Shown: positions 1 to 11,235 of the stretch, in pieces
Layout: every line of letters begins with the position of its first letter
How positions within the stretch are numbered: position 1 is the first letter of the stretch
Assembly (NCBI GenBank): GCA_022575985.1
Contig: JAKSXM010000087.1
Span: 1 to 64,000 of the forward strand
Direction: 5' to 3'
Origin: Anagrus nilaparvatae
Lineage: Eukaryota; Arthropoda; Insecta; Hymenoptera; Mymaridae
Length of the DNA: 64,000 nt
Program-made: the position numbers and the translations under genes
Notes under the pieces: model-generated
The model's input: only the letters and a program-made list of their open reading frames with translations
Told to the model about the DNA's origin: nothing
Database searches by the model: none

Positions 1-1383
1 CTAATCTGTAATTCTTTAAAACAATGTGCACAAGGGCTAGACTTTCTTACGCGAAGGAATGTAATATAAACAAAATATAATGATTACAATTCTAACTTAC
101 ATTTTTTAACTATTATTTTTAACATGAAACCTATTACTCATTATTAAGTATCCTGAAACCTGTATATTTTAAAAAAATTTATTATCTAAAAAAGGGTGCA
201 AACGATTGAAAATCTTAATACCACAAATGGAATTATTTTACAGTTTAATATTGTTTATTAAAAAAACTATTGAGCATGAAACTTTATTATCATAAAACTG
301 TAGCTGAATAATCATAAAATAAAATAATTGATTTCAACAGTGCCGGTGAACTTGACGACTAAACTTATTCTAAAATAATTCCTAAGGGCGCCATTCAATA
401 GTCATAATTGTCGTTCTCTATGCGGGGCAGTTTTCTGCGAGGTTTTCTGAATCCCGAAATTTAAGTGTAAGAATTTTTTGTTCCAAGATAATAAAAACTA
501 GAAGGATTGAAAAACGGATACATCAAAATTTCTAATATTGGTTTCTAATTTCATCTGATGAAATATCAGAAGTTATTATTTGTAAAAAGCATATCATGAA
601 ATACAAGGTTTCATAAAATGAATCTCGGAAATTATCCCATTCTAAATTTTGATGTATTCTAATTTTACGATTCTGGAATTGAATGCTTCTTCAAAATCCA
701 TTTATGGGTCTGTTTTCAAAAAATCTAAATTTTAAGGTTCTGAGAATTGAACCGGTTGGACAACGACAGTTATGACCAGTGAATTGCGCCCAATTCTTAA
801 TAATAAAATTTTACACTAATATATATACAAATATAAAATATATAAAATATATAAAATTTAAATTTACTTCAAATATATTCAAAAAATTCTTAACAGGCTC
901 GTATAGAAATGTTTATTTTGCCAAATGCGGAGGTTTAAGGTACGAGTTTCGGCAATTGCATTTGGTAATAATAAATATTTCTAGATTAGGTTATTAATTT
1001 TTTTTCTTTACAAAGGGCAATATTGGAATCTCTCAAAATTGAAATACAGTCATTATTACACGATATTAAAGAAAAACTTATAATCGCCCTGAAGAATATG
1101 GATATCTAGAGTATAACAATTTAACGTTCTGATTTTTCAGCATAATTCATTAAAAAAATATATATTATGTATTAAATTTAAATAAGTGATTTAAATAAGT
1201 GATATTATGTATTAAATTTAAATAATTAAAACATTTACGAATCAAGTTACCATAGAAAAAAATAAGCAATTTTTTGAATCTCCTTTCCTTTAAATTTAAT
1301 TTTTTTCAGATATTTTAAAATATTTTTTTAAATAAAATAATAAATAAATAAAACAAAAAACTAATTTAAATTAAATTTTTTTC
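1..1383. other. AT-rich non-coding DNA
   Basis: I see no convincing exon here. The open frames are short and of low complexity, such as ATA/AAA runs near 820-860. A short duplicated phrase (ATTATGTATTAAATTTAAAT) occurs twice near 1164-1225. Upstream exons of the odorant receptor that begins to be recognisable at about 1384 could lie here or off the left edge, but I could not identify them. Confidence 0.5.
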
Positions 1384-3090
1384 AGAATTTTAACAAATTG
1401 TCTTAATGTGTTATACTTTTGGGCTGGAAATTTAGTAACTCTGTCACCATTTTTATTGGTAGATAATTTTGAGTGGTCAATAAAAAAAATAGTATCCTTT
1501 CAAAATTAATAAAAGTTACCTCTGGATAGATCATGCATGGGATATATATTTGATTTTTACTGCAGCTTTTTTTTCACTGTTGTTATGATTGTGTTTTATC
1601 AGGATTTTTATTTTATTTAAGTAAAAACTTTGATATTCTAGCCATCAGATTCAAATGTCTAACTGATATTGCAAAAGATAATCATAATGACTCTGAATGG
1701 GAGGAAAAATATTTGAATAATATGATAATAAAATATCACCAAAAAAATGATAAAGTAAATTTTTATTCAAACAAGCCAATTTTTATTCCAATCAATTTAT
1801 TTTTATTTTATTGCAGATTTATCAAATCATTCAATATTGTTTATGAAAATGTTTTAAACGATTCAATTTATTATCAGCGTATTTTGTATTTCACTGTGTG
1901 TTTACAGATTATCTGTAATGTATGAAAATTTTGCTAATAATTTATTAAATGTAGTGTTTTTGATTACCATGTTGGTACAACTGTTTATATATTGTTATTT
2001 TGCTGAAGAAATATCAACAAAGGTAATATTTTATATAATGATATTATCTATCTATATCTATCTATCTATAATGATATTATCTATCTATATCTATCTATCT
2101 ATTTTAAATTATTATTTTAAATTGTTTTTTAATGAAAGCAATAATAATGTTTTTTTATTAATTTAATTCAGAGTACAAGCTTAAACGAAATGACAATCAA
2201 CATCGAATGGAACGTTTTGAGTCGTCGATCTTTACGTAAAATTAATTTTATGATCTTAAATACGCAAAAGCCTTTGCAAATTACCTGTCATCATATTATT
2301 GTTTTTTCTCTACTATCTTTTTTGAAAGTAAGTGAATCTTATTATATTCATAAACTTTTATTGAAATATTAGCTTTCTCCCAACCCATTAGCCAATAAAA
2401 TAATATTTGTCCTCCATCTTGAATAAAATTTTAGTAAGCTATTTTTAAAAATTAATTTACAATCTCCAGTTCTTTTTTTGGCAATAATTTTTATCTTGAT
2501 AAAGCTTATACAATATCCACGAAAGTGGTTCTGGGAAATTTTGTCGCGCACTGGGTAAAATTGGGACAAAAAAAATCCACTTGCGTCAAGCAGAATTCCT
2601 CTAACGGCAAACGAAATTCCGGTTGTGGCTAGTAGAATTTTATTTCATGTTTACACGATTGCAAATGACTTGAAATGTGAAGAAAATTAAAAACAACAAT
2701 TTTCCCTCATTAAGAATATGCGCGCAGTGGTATCAGGATATAAAAAAATTCTTAAAAAGAAAGAAAACCAATTTTTTTTTTCAATTTCCTTTACGTTTCA
2801 AGTCTTTTGCAATTGCTTGATCAAGACAAAAATATACCGCTAGCCACAAGGGTAATATTTCCTTAGCTAAAAAAAATCTAAATTTATTTAGGTTTGAGAA
2901 GTATTTTTGTTGGCTAATTAATCAACCAATTTATTTCATATTAAAAATTCGAGTTAATTTATTTAATGCTCAACCAAATTGCAATTTTTAACCAATTGCA
3001 TTATTTTATAAAAAATATTCTGAATAAATTTTATTTTTTTAGGTATTGAAAATCTCGTATACTGTATTCAACACTTTAAGAAGAATGTAG
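1384..3090 (+). pseudogene. Odorant receptor (7tm_6 family), C-terminal half, frameshifted
   Basis: Seen: conceptual exons at about 1385-1495, about 1616-1756, about 1817-1909, 1910-2022, 2172-2327 and 3043-3090. The last three keep good GT/AG sites and read in phase 0. They give a helix rich in V/L/F (NLLNVVFLITMLVQLF), then NTQKPLQITC, then a terminal VLKISYTVFNTLRRM and a TAG. Known: insect odorant receptors end this way, with a 'QKPL..T' segment before TM7 and a short last exon of the 'LK.SYS.F..L' type. Odd: the exons before 1910 do not join in one frame. An extra base sits between CLQ and LSVM near 1909, and a stop or frame change lies near 1590-1600. I infer a pseudogene; an unrecognised splice form or assembly indels are the alternatives. 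The N-terminal half was not found. In a living gene the product would be an odour-gated channel subunit in the membrane of olfactory neurons. Confidence 0.62.
2038..2104. repeat. TATC/TATA microsatellite, duplicated block
   Basis: The phrase ATGATATTATCTATCTATAT followed by CTATCTATCTA occurs twice in tandem. It lies in the intron between the exons ending at 2022 and starting at 2172 of the odorant-receptor remnant. Confidence 0.85.
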
Positions 3091-3270
3091 AATTTAGTTA
3101 TCACGTTTAATGCTATTGATAGTTCTACAAGAACTTTAAACAGTAGAATTATAAAAAGTTAGAATAAAATATTTTTACTATTATTTTACTGATTAAATTA
3201 TAAACAAGGTGCGCAATTGCATTACATGCCGTCAATGTGTGCAAAGTATGTGCCAGAGAGTGATCAATTA

Positions 3271-3443
3271 GGCTGATTCTACAAACGCCGTAAATAGGGT
3301 AAATAGGGGACGCAACCGCAAGCGCAGCCGCAACGCAATGCGCACAAACCAAAATCGTGTTGCATGCGTGTTGTGTTGTGCGCATTGCGTTGCGACTGCT
3401 CTTGCGGTTGCGACCCCCATTTACGGCGTTTGTAGAATCACCC
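3271..3443. mobile_element. PIF/Harbinger-like MITE, first of a tandem pair
   Basis: The terminal inverted repeats start GGCTGATTCTACAAACGCC and end GGCGTTTGTAGAATCACCC. The arms continue inward with GCAACCGCAAGCG / CTTGCGGTTGC and CGCAACGCAATGCGCAC / GTGCGCATTGCGTTGCG. It is flanked by TTA at 3268-3270 and 3444-3446. A 3-bp TTA duplication with G-rich ends is typical of PIF/Harbinger. It has no coding capacity. The open frames predicted here on both strands come from the palindrome. Confidence 0.85.
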
Positions 3444-3446
3444 TTA

Positions 3447-3623
3447 GGCCCCATCTACAGAACCGTAAAAACCAGGCGCACCGCAAACGCAAGCGCAACG
3501 CAATGTGCAGAAGAAGATTTTGAGTCTTTCGAGTTGCGTAGAAAACAAAATTGGTTTCTACACATTGCGTTGCGCTCACGTTTGTGGTTGCGACCCCCTT
3601 TTACGGCTTCTGTAGATGGAGCC
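3447..3623. mobile_element. PIF/Harbinger-like MITE, second of a tandem pair
   Basis: The terminal inverted repeats are GGCCCCATCTACAGAA at the left and TTCTGTAGATGGAGCC at the right, apart from one or two mismatches. The flanks are TTA 3444-3446, shared with the element before, and TTA 3624-3626. The inner arms carry the same GCAACGCAATGTGCAG-type sequence as its neighbour, so the two are relatives. It is non-coding. Confidence 0.85.
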
Positions 3624-5041
3624 TTAAAGCTAACATTTTCGGAGCATAAAAGTGGTGCTCTGGCTTCAATTGAAAAGTATGGATTGTTTACATAGAAATA
3701 CTTACTGTCGCAAACTTAACGCATATTGAACAAGAGGCCCCTCCCTGATTATAAGCGAAGCAGATTCAAGATAATTTTATAAAGTAATAGTTAAACAATA
3801 TAAAAAATGCACTTTTGTATTCTTGTTTATATAATTTATAATAAATATTTAAAATGTTTACATTAAAATCTATTTGCAATATTTTCAAAAAAAATTTTAT
3901 ATGTGGCCTTGGTAGATGAAGAAAAAAAATAAAAATTATACTTTTTAAAAACCCGAAAAATTTACTAATCTAAAAAAAGAAATTAAAATAATTAACAAAT
4001 TTTAAACAATTAATAGATAGTTGTTATCCAGGAATTATAAATTAATTGATAATTAACTCTACTCTATTATTTTCACTCAAATTCAAACATCGAAATAGCA
4101 AAATATGCTTTATTTTACGAGATACTTGGTGAAGCTGCAATGGGAGTTGACAGAATGAAAAGGGCTCAAATATGTCCTGAATTATATTTTGTGGGGGTTT
4201 TATTATCTAAACCACTGTTTTTATAAAACACATTTTCATGCATCACTCATTTCTCATAGACAACATTGAGCAAGCATCTTAGAAAATTCATAAAAAAAAT
4301 AAACTGTTAAAAAAACATTATGATTAATGAGTAAGATCTTACAATTGTGAGGGGGTAGGTTAAATTCTTATTTTTTCTTCCAAAGGTGGGTGGGGATCAA
4401 AAAACCCCCAAAAATTGTCTTACGTAATATATAGATAAACCCTAAAGAAGGAAGAGTTAATGGATTTAGAAGAAAATTGATTTAGGAACTTAAAATAATT
4501 CATGTTTGCAACTAAGAATAATTTAAGTTCAGGGAAATAAATTAATTTCGACTTAAGGACTAAAAATAATCTGGATTTAAAGACTTAAGAATTCGACAAG
4601 TCTTAGGGACCAACTATGGGTCAGTATTTTAATAGAATAATATCAATTAAGGGAATAATTTTCAAAACCTGTTTTATTAAACCAAATATAAAAAAGAAAT
4701 AAAGTTCCTCGAAATATCCAGAATGAAATTTATGTAAAGGCAAACTTTCAGAGTAATACTGGATTTCAGAAAGCAATATTCTGATAATTTAAAATAACTA
4801 CTTATGGTAAATGAGCAAATTTTGAACATCCTCAAATTAGCATCATGAAAATTTGGTCGATTTTCAAGATAAAATTTAAATAAAAAAGATCTCTTGAATA
4901 AAATTTGGAATACCAGGGCCCAAATAAATCTTTAAAGTCTACTTACAAATGTAGTTATAAAAACAAAAATTAAAACCGTTTTTTAAAAATGAAACACCAA
5001 ATCAATTTTGGGGCTAGAAACGCAAATTTACATGTTGGCTC
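3624..5041. other. Non-coding repeat-derived DNA
   Basis: No gene was seen. Between about 4440 and 4620 there is a degenerate tandem phrase of the type 'GACTTAGGAACTTAAAATAA'. It recurs at 13,800-13,930, 26,930-27,180 (inverted) and 58,920-58,950. The end of this stretch grades into the foldback repeat at 5042. Confidence 0.5.
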
Positions 5042-5803
5042 AATCTTATAAAACAGGGTTTTTTTGTAATTTTCGATAAAACGCTACAGCCTCAAAAATG
5101 AATCAAAATACTTCTCGTTAGTCTACTTTTTTTGGTGTAAATGTCACCTTTAAAATGCCGTAAATTACGTTTTTTTATCACTGATTCTCTCAGCGCTATA
5201 GTCAATTAACCTACTGGTAATTTTCGACTAAAAATAACGAATTTTTGAATTTTTTTAAACTGCTTTCAAAAATGTAATTTTTGACGAAATTGAGCTTTAT
5301 AGGTCTTAAAAATTTTCTACAAGCTTCAAATTTCCAAAAATTTTTTACTCCTTGCTTTTCAATAAACTATTAACCAGAGATGATAATTTAAAGTCATAGT
5401 CTCAATTTCAGGGTTTAAAAAAAAAATCAATTTTTATCATTTACTTTGAAAAACGATATCTTAAAAACTATTTAAAGAAAAGAGTCGAGTAAAAAATTTT
5501 TGGAAACTTGAAGCTTGCAGAAAACTTTTAAGACCTATAAAACTCAATTTTGTCGAAAATTACAATTTTGGCAGCAATTTAAACAAATTTAAAAATTGGG
5601 CCTTTCGGGTCAAAAATTACCAATAGGTTAATTGAATATAGAGGTGAGAGAATCAGTGATAAAAATACACTATTTGCGTCGTTTGAAAGGTGACACTTAC
5701 ACCAAAAGAAGTAGAATAACTAGAAGTGTTTTGGTTAATTTTTGAGGTTGCAGCGTTTTATTGAAAATTACCGAAAAACCCTATTTTATAAGATTATTCC
5801 GTT
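5042..5803. repeat. Foldback element, about 760 bp imperfect palindrome
   Basis: The left arm starts at the phrase AATCTTATAAAACAGGGTTT and the right arm ends AAACCCTATTTTATAAGATT. Inner pairs include CACTGATTCTCTCAG / CTGAGAGAATCAGTG-like sequence and TATAGGTCTTAAAAATTTTC with its reverse complement. The loop lies near 5400-5440. The arms are homologous to the centre (about 28,200-28,830) of the larger foldback at 27,480-29,523, so both belong to one family. No target duplication was found. Confidence 0.8.
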
Positions 5804-6119
5804 TGAAATGAATGCAGGTCTTTTTGCATGTCTTTATAACATATAAAAGTATGTTTTCAGTAAAAATTAGCTTTTTTAAACGCTTTTTGGCTTTTGTAAA
5901 AATTTAATAGCTAAAAACTCAAAATTCCCATGTTATTTAAATGGGAAACTTCAAGTGCTCGGTGGCACGGATTAAAAAAATTGAAAATCATAATCCTTGG
6001 AGCTGGGGGTTTTTTATGACCAAAATATTTGAAAAAAAATGTGGGGAGCCAAAAAATATTGAAAAAAAAAAAAATAAGACACACTCTAATATATAGGTAT
6101 ACATTTGTAAAATATAAAA

Positions 6120-6410
6120 TTTTAAAACAGATTCTGGTACCTGAATAGGTATTCAGAGTTATAGAATTTAGGGTAACTTGAAAAAATTTTAAATAATAAA
6201 CTAACAAAGTTTAAACCTACATTTAATTCACCGATAAGCTCACAATTTGTATTATAATATGAATTTAAAATTTTGTGTGTACAATATAATGTTTTTTTAC
6301 ATTATTGTGAGAACCAATCAGAATGACTTTATTGCGATCACACCTAGCAACCGTTGCGATGAGCAATGTCTTTTTTAGGATAGGATAGGATAGGATAGGA
6401 TAGGATAGGA
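6120..6410 (-). mobile_element. Helitron-like fragment with (AGGAT)n end
   Basis: Read on the minus strand it begins TCCTATCCTATCC (about seven AGGAT units on +) after an A at 6411. It continues through GACATTGCTCATCGCAACGG and ATTGCGATCACACC, matching the plus-strand copy at 22,110-22,418 for nearly 300 bp. The hairpin-plus-CTAG end of that copy is not visible here, so this one is degraded. It begins 56 bp beyond the stop codon of the Amt pseudogene. Confidence 0.55.
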
Positions 6411-7887
6411 TACTACTTAGATTAAGTTTGTTTCAAGGTGTTAAATCACCATGCTTATCCAACAACTAATCTATCCATTCTATTTGCTGCGAGATTTGCT
6501 GCGTTTTAGTTTCTGTTGTAGTAAGAACGTCATTGGTTGAAATAGCTCTTAATTTTTCATTAATTAATCCTTTTTTAGAGCTTACCTTTTTTTTTAAATT
6601 TTTAGATTTGCTTACACGACTTTTGAAGTAATTTCTTATCAAGTATATTTCGTGCCCTGGAATAATCAGGAAGGTACAATAAACTACAAATATTTTTATT
6701 TTGTAATTTTAAATTCAAAATACTTAAGAAATACCTGGATTTGTTCCGACAATTGGGATTTCAACTAAGCTAATTTTTCTACTCGATATATCAAATGCTG
6801 ATAGTGCACGGCTAATATTTACCTAAAATTTAATGAAATTATTTTAATATCCTTTTAAAAAAAAAATAATTTATTTTTTGATATAACAGTAAACGAAAAT
6901 TTATGAATCAATAAATAAATCATTATTTGTAAGAATGGTTAAATCATGAAATTTTATATGACGATTAGCATACTTTTTTAAAATTTTAATAATTTTTGAC
7001 CATTTAGCAGCCAGGAAAAGTTTTGATTAGCTCAACATGTAATGAATTTCATATAAAAATAACTTACATTAGAATGTCGCGTTCGATGTTCTATTAAATC
7101 TGCGCCTATCAACTCTTCTAACACGGGAATTCTTAAAGGTATGATTATATTAACAATCTTAAAATAATTATTATTTTTTTATATTTATATTTAAAATTTG
7201 TAATTAATAAATGTAGTTAATTTTTTTTTATTCACCGTTAGTAAAACAAACGAAGAAATAGAACTCCATACAATTAAACAAATTGAAGATGAAAATTGAA
7301 TCCAAAGTAATTCCCATCCCCCACCTATTAAAATTAATTGTAAAATATTTATTAGCTATGGCACATTATTTTTAATTTAAAAAAAAAATATATACAATAA
7401 AGATATATCGTCAATCATACCTTTAAATAAACCTTTTCTTCCATTCGTAAAATCAATTAGAATTGGATTATCTGAAAATAAACCAACAGCTAAAATTCCC
7501 CAAAACCCGCTGATACCTACACAGTAAATTAAATAAAAAAGTATTGCTTGTATTTTGGACGAAAAAAATTGTACATGAAAAAGTTTGAGAAAGTATTGAC
7601 CATTAACAGCAAATGCTCCAACTGGATCATCAACTCCCAATTTAGCTATAAGTGGAATAAAAAAACATGTCAAAAATCCTCCTATCATTCCAATAAAAAT
7701 TGATGACCAAGCATCATATAAGTGGTAACCCCCTGTTTAAAAAATTTTTAATAATTTAATTAAAATTTAGAATAATTTTTTTAATAATAGTAATTTTTTT
7801 AATTACCAAGAAAATTTTATTATCATTAATTATAAACTAAAATATTAAGCTGAATCTTATATTAAAAATTAGTTTATAATGTAAGCA

Positions 7888-9365
7888 TGTTGATGTGTGA
7901 AGTTATTTCTTTTGTATTTTCCCGCCGCAAGTACGTGTGTGTACATGTATGGTATGTGTGTGTTTTACCGACAAATCTATTCACCCCGTTTTATGCTCGT
8001 GTTGTGAGATATGATACGGTAAGAAAAAGGGCCTGAAATTATACTCGAGTCAAGGTGATGTCTGTCTAAAGAAAGCTCTATATGGTTTAAAACAGTCACT
8101 CAGGTGCTGGAATAAAACGATAACTGAATTCCTGTCAACACTAGAGTTTAAAGCACCTGCTGCAGATAACTCCTTGTATTTAAGTCATGATTATGAATTT
8201 ACTGTTTATATTTTATTGTTTGTAGATGTCAGTTTAATTGTATGTAAAGAAAAGCAAATTATTGATAAAATAGTTAAAAATATAATAGAAAATTTTGAAA
8301 TTCAAGTTGCAAAACCAAACTCTTTTCTTGACGAATTTTCATTTATAAAAAATGTTATTTAGAGTCGGTATTGACTAGATTTGATATATTAAATTGTAAT
8401 GAGAGTAAATCGCCATCTGATTCTAATATTGTGTTAAGCAACGCGAAAAATGAAATTTGTAATGTACGGTATAGTGAAATTAATAGGATCACTTATGTTT
8501 TTAGCTACTGTTAGTCGTCCTGATATAGGCATATTGTGTAAATTATTTGAGTAGATTCTAGAATTGTTATAGCCAGGAACATTGGATAGCTGCAAAGACG
8601 TTTTAACATACTTAAAAGGCGCAAGTAGTTATGGGATCCTATTTGACAGAAATAGTGTTTCAAGTCTTAATTTAGTGGGTTATTCTGATTCAGATAATGC
8701 TGGAGATGTAGAAACTCTAAAATCTACTTCTGGGTATGTTTTTATGTTGGCTGGAGGTCCAGTGTCCTGGCTATCTCAAACACAGAATGTAGTAGCGTTG
8801 AGTACAACTAAAGCCGAATATATAGCTGCGTGCAGCTCAGCTTGGCTTAGAAAATTGTTAAATGATATCGGATTTCAATGCTGTCAAAATGTCATTTTAA
8901 AGGTTGATAACCAAAGTGCCATAAGGCTTATTCGGAATCCTGAATTCCATAAGAGATCTAAACACATTAAAGTGCTAGAAACCAATATAAACGTGTTTAT
9001 TTAAATGTTCAATTTCTCTTTAGCGAAAATCAACTGGCAGATGGGTTTACTAAACTTTAGGTAGTGTATTGTTTAAAGGGATAAGAGAGAGACTATGTTG
9101 TACAGAAAATTATTTAAAAGTATGATAGAGTGTGTTTTTAGTATAAATTTGTAACTAAACGAAAGTATAAATTTTATTACAAAAATTAAAATGTTATGTA
9201 ATTATAGCGAGGACTTACAGTCAAAATACAAGAAATAGGGTGGATGTTGAGTAAAGTCATTTCTTTTGTATTTTCCCGCCGCAAGTACGTGTGTGTACTA
9301 CGAGGATATACTATATGGTATGTGTGGGTTTTACCGCCAAATCTAGTCACCCCCTTTTATATAGA
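7888..9365 (+). mobile_element. Copia-type LTR retrotransposon, deleted and frameshifted
   Basis: Two direct repeats starting TGTTGA, at 7888-about 7997 and 9245-about 9362, share GTATTTTCCCGCCGCAAGTA and look like LTR remnants. Between them is copia pol only. A reverse-transcriptase fragment at about 8036-8361 reads ALYGLKQS..CWN, with the catalytic YVDD changed to FVDV. A fragment at about 8480-8520 reads LATVSRPDIG. RNase H at about 8582-9001 reads GYSDSDNAGD, STSGYVF, GGPVSWLSQTQ and ALSTTKAEYIA. Gag, protease, integrase and most of the RT are gone, and stops separate the blocks. The left LTR runs straight into RT, which points to a large internal deletion. The insertion lies in the fifth intron of the Amt pseudogene, on the opposite strand. 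The right end of the 3' LTR and the target duplication could not be set. Confidence 0.85.
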
Positions 9366-11109
9366 ATATGGATGGGAGAGCTGAAAGAGGGAAGTCACCA
9401 TAAGAGCTCCAATAAAGACACTTAAATTAAAAATTAAACTCGTTTTATTTAATTCAATATCACGATAATTCCACTTGTCAGACATTTTATATTATAAGAC
9501 ATGTAATAGCATCATACAAGACCATTGATATTGCTGAAAACACCCAAAGACTTTCAGTTCATTTCAATCAAACGAGGCTAAATTATTTGAATTGACAAAA
9601 CGTGAATATAGCTGAGCTTATTTTGAAGCTAAAAATCTGTACAATTGCGTGGTTACCATTATTTCCTAAATTATTAGCTCAAATATTTTTATTTACAAAA
9701 CATTTTCGGCATTTGTATGATTTTATTGACTTGAAAACAACGTCATGATTCGCTATATTCAACGCTTGACCTTTCGCCCCTTAAAAAAACTAACACGGAT
9801 CTCAATTAGCTAAAGTGTTTTCCAAGACCTATTTACCGCATTAAGTTAGATAATAAATCATAATTAAAAAGCTTCATTATATACTTAAAGTTAAATTAAT
9901 ACACATTTTAATACCTGAGATTGCTACTAAAGACCCCAAGATCCACTAATTGGGTTTGAAACATCTATGCCTTTTGAATTGCGTAAGCTAAATGCTAGTC
10001 CAACTAAACCACCACCAATGCCAGAAAGCATTGTAGCTGAAGCTGCTCTTGCTACAAACTTCCAAAAATGATCACGTATACCAAGAACACAAGTACAATT
10101 AAATGCCAAACTACCCCACCTAAAAATTTTTAAATTGTTTTATTTTTTCAAATAATAGTTTAATTAATTAATTCAATTTAGAAAAAAAATGATTTGCTGT
10201 AAGTTTATTTAATCATATTTCGTACCTCAAGGGCCTACTTCCTAAGAGCTAATTAAAATATTTTCACAAAATAAAATTTTTTTTTCTGAATACAGTTTTC
10301 TATTCTACAAAAATCTGTATACAATACTATATAAAGTGTTAACTTACGTAAAAGATCAAATTAAATAAAAATTTTTACATATTAATTAATAATTTACTAA
10401 TAAATAATATTTTTATTACCATAAAACAAACAACCCTAATAAAGCATTAGTAGGATTCCCTAAAGGAAGACAATCAATGCCCTCAGTAAATCTGCCAGTT
10501 CTTGGACCAAGCTTAATTGCACATAAGAAAGCTAAATAAAATAATAAAAGACAAAATTTATTCAGGTAACGTTGCAGTACTTACAATAGGTGACTTTGGA
10601 ATGCCAAATCACACCGAACAGTAATGGATCAGCTTATGATATCGATTGACACCCTCTATTTATTTCAATAGGCCTCCTTGGTGTATAGAATAATTCGGTT
10701 AAAAGTTATTGAATATAAGGTTTCATTTCATGGAATGCATTTTTTGGAAATTTTGGCAATAAATAGGCGTTTTTCGCTATTTTTTCGCTATTAAAGTCTT
10801 TTTCAAGTATAATCATTTTAATTGAATGAAACTGATAAAAACGTTTTATGCAGATATTAACATAGTCTTTCAATTCAAACTGAGCATTTAAACAGGATCA
10901 GTTTTAGCCTGAAAAATGGCAAAAATCAATGGAAATATGAAAATTGAATATACTAATTAAAAATTAAGAATGCGCAAAATAAATATACTGGTCGCTTCCT
11001 GATCATGAATTAGCCCGGAAAAGTGGTAAATTCCAAACGGGCGACTTAAAATTAACGTGAAATTCAAATAAAAAGATCCATTTTTTTTGCGTTTTCTATG
11101 CTTTAAACG

Positions 11110-11235
11110 TCAATTATTTTAACATGGAACATGTTCATTGGATGGGGTATTTGAAAAAGTTTGGCTCAGCATGTAGGGGGGTGAAAAAGTGACGTTTTAG
11201 GGGGGGGGGGGGTGAAATATTGGACTTAGAATATG
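11110..11235 (+). repeat. Interspersed repeat with G-run
   Basis: The phrase AACATGGAACATGTTCATTG, then GATGGGGTATTTGAAAA and a run of G (about 12) before GTGAAAT, is shared with 58,815-58,950 and more loosely with 13,755, 21,365 and 26,810. It is a dispersed non-coding family, here inside an intron of the Amt pseudogene. Confidence 0.65.

Noticed and set aside
3149..3695. Overlapping frames of 61-112 codons with Ala/Arg/Cys-rich translations
   Set aside because: They are the two MITEs read on both strands; the GCAACCGCAAGCG palindromes create the apparent composition.
6377..6410. (AGGAT)n run as a possible telomeric repeat
   Set aside because: The insect telomere unit is TTAGG; AGGAT is not a rotation of it. 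It is the end of a Helitron-like repeat also seen at 22,110.
7377..7688. A single 103-codon exon of the Amt pseudogene
   Set aside because: It is two exons (7601-7732 and 7421-7516) joined by an 84-bp intron that happens to be open; comparison with the intact copy shows the join.
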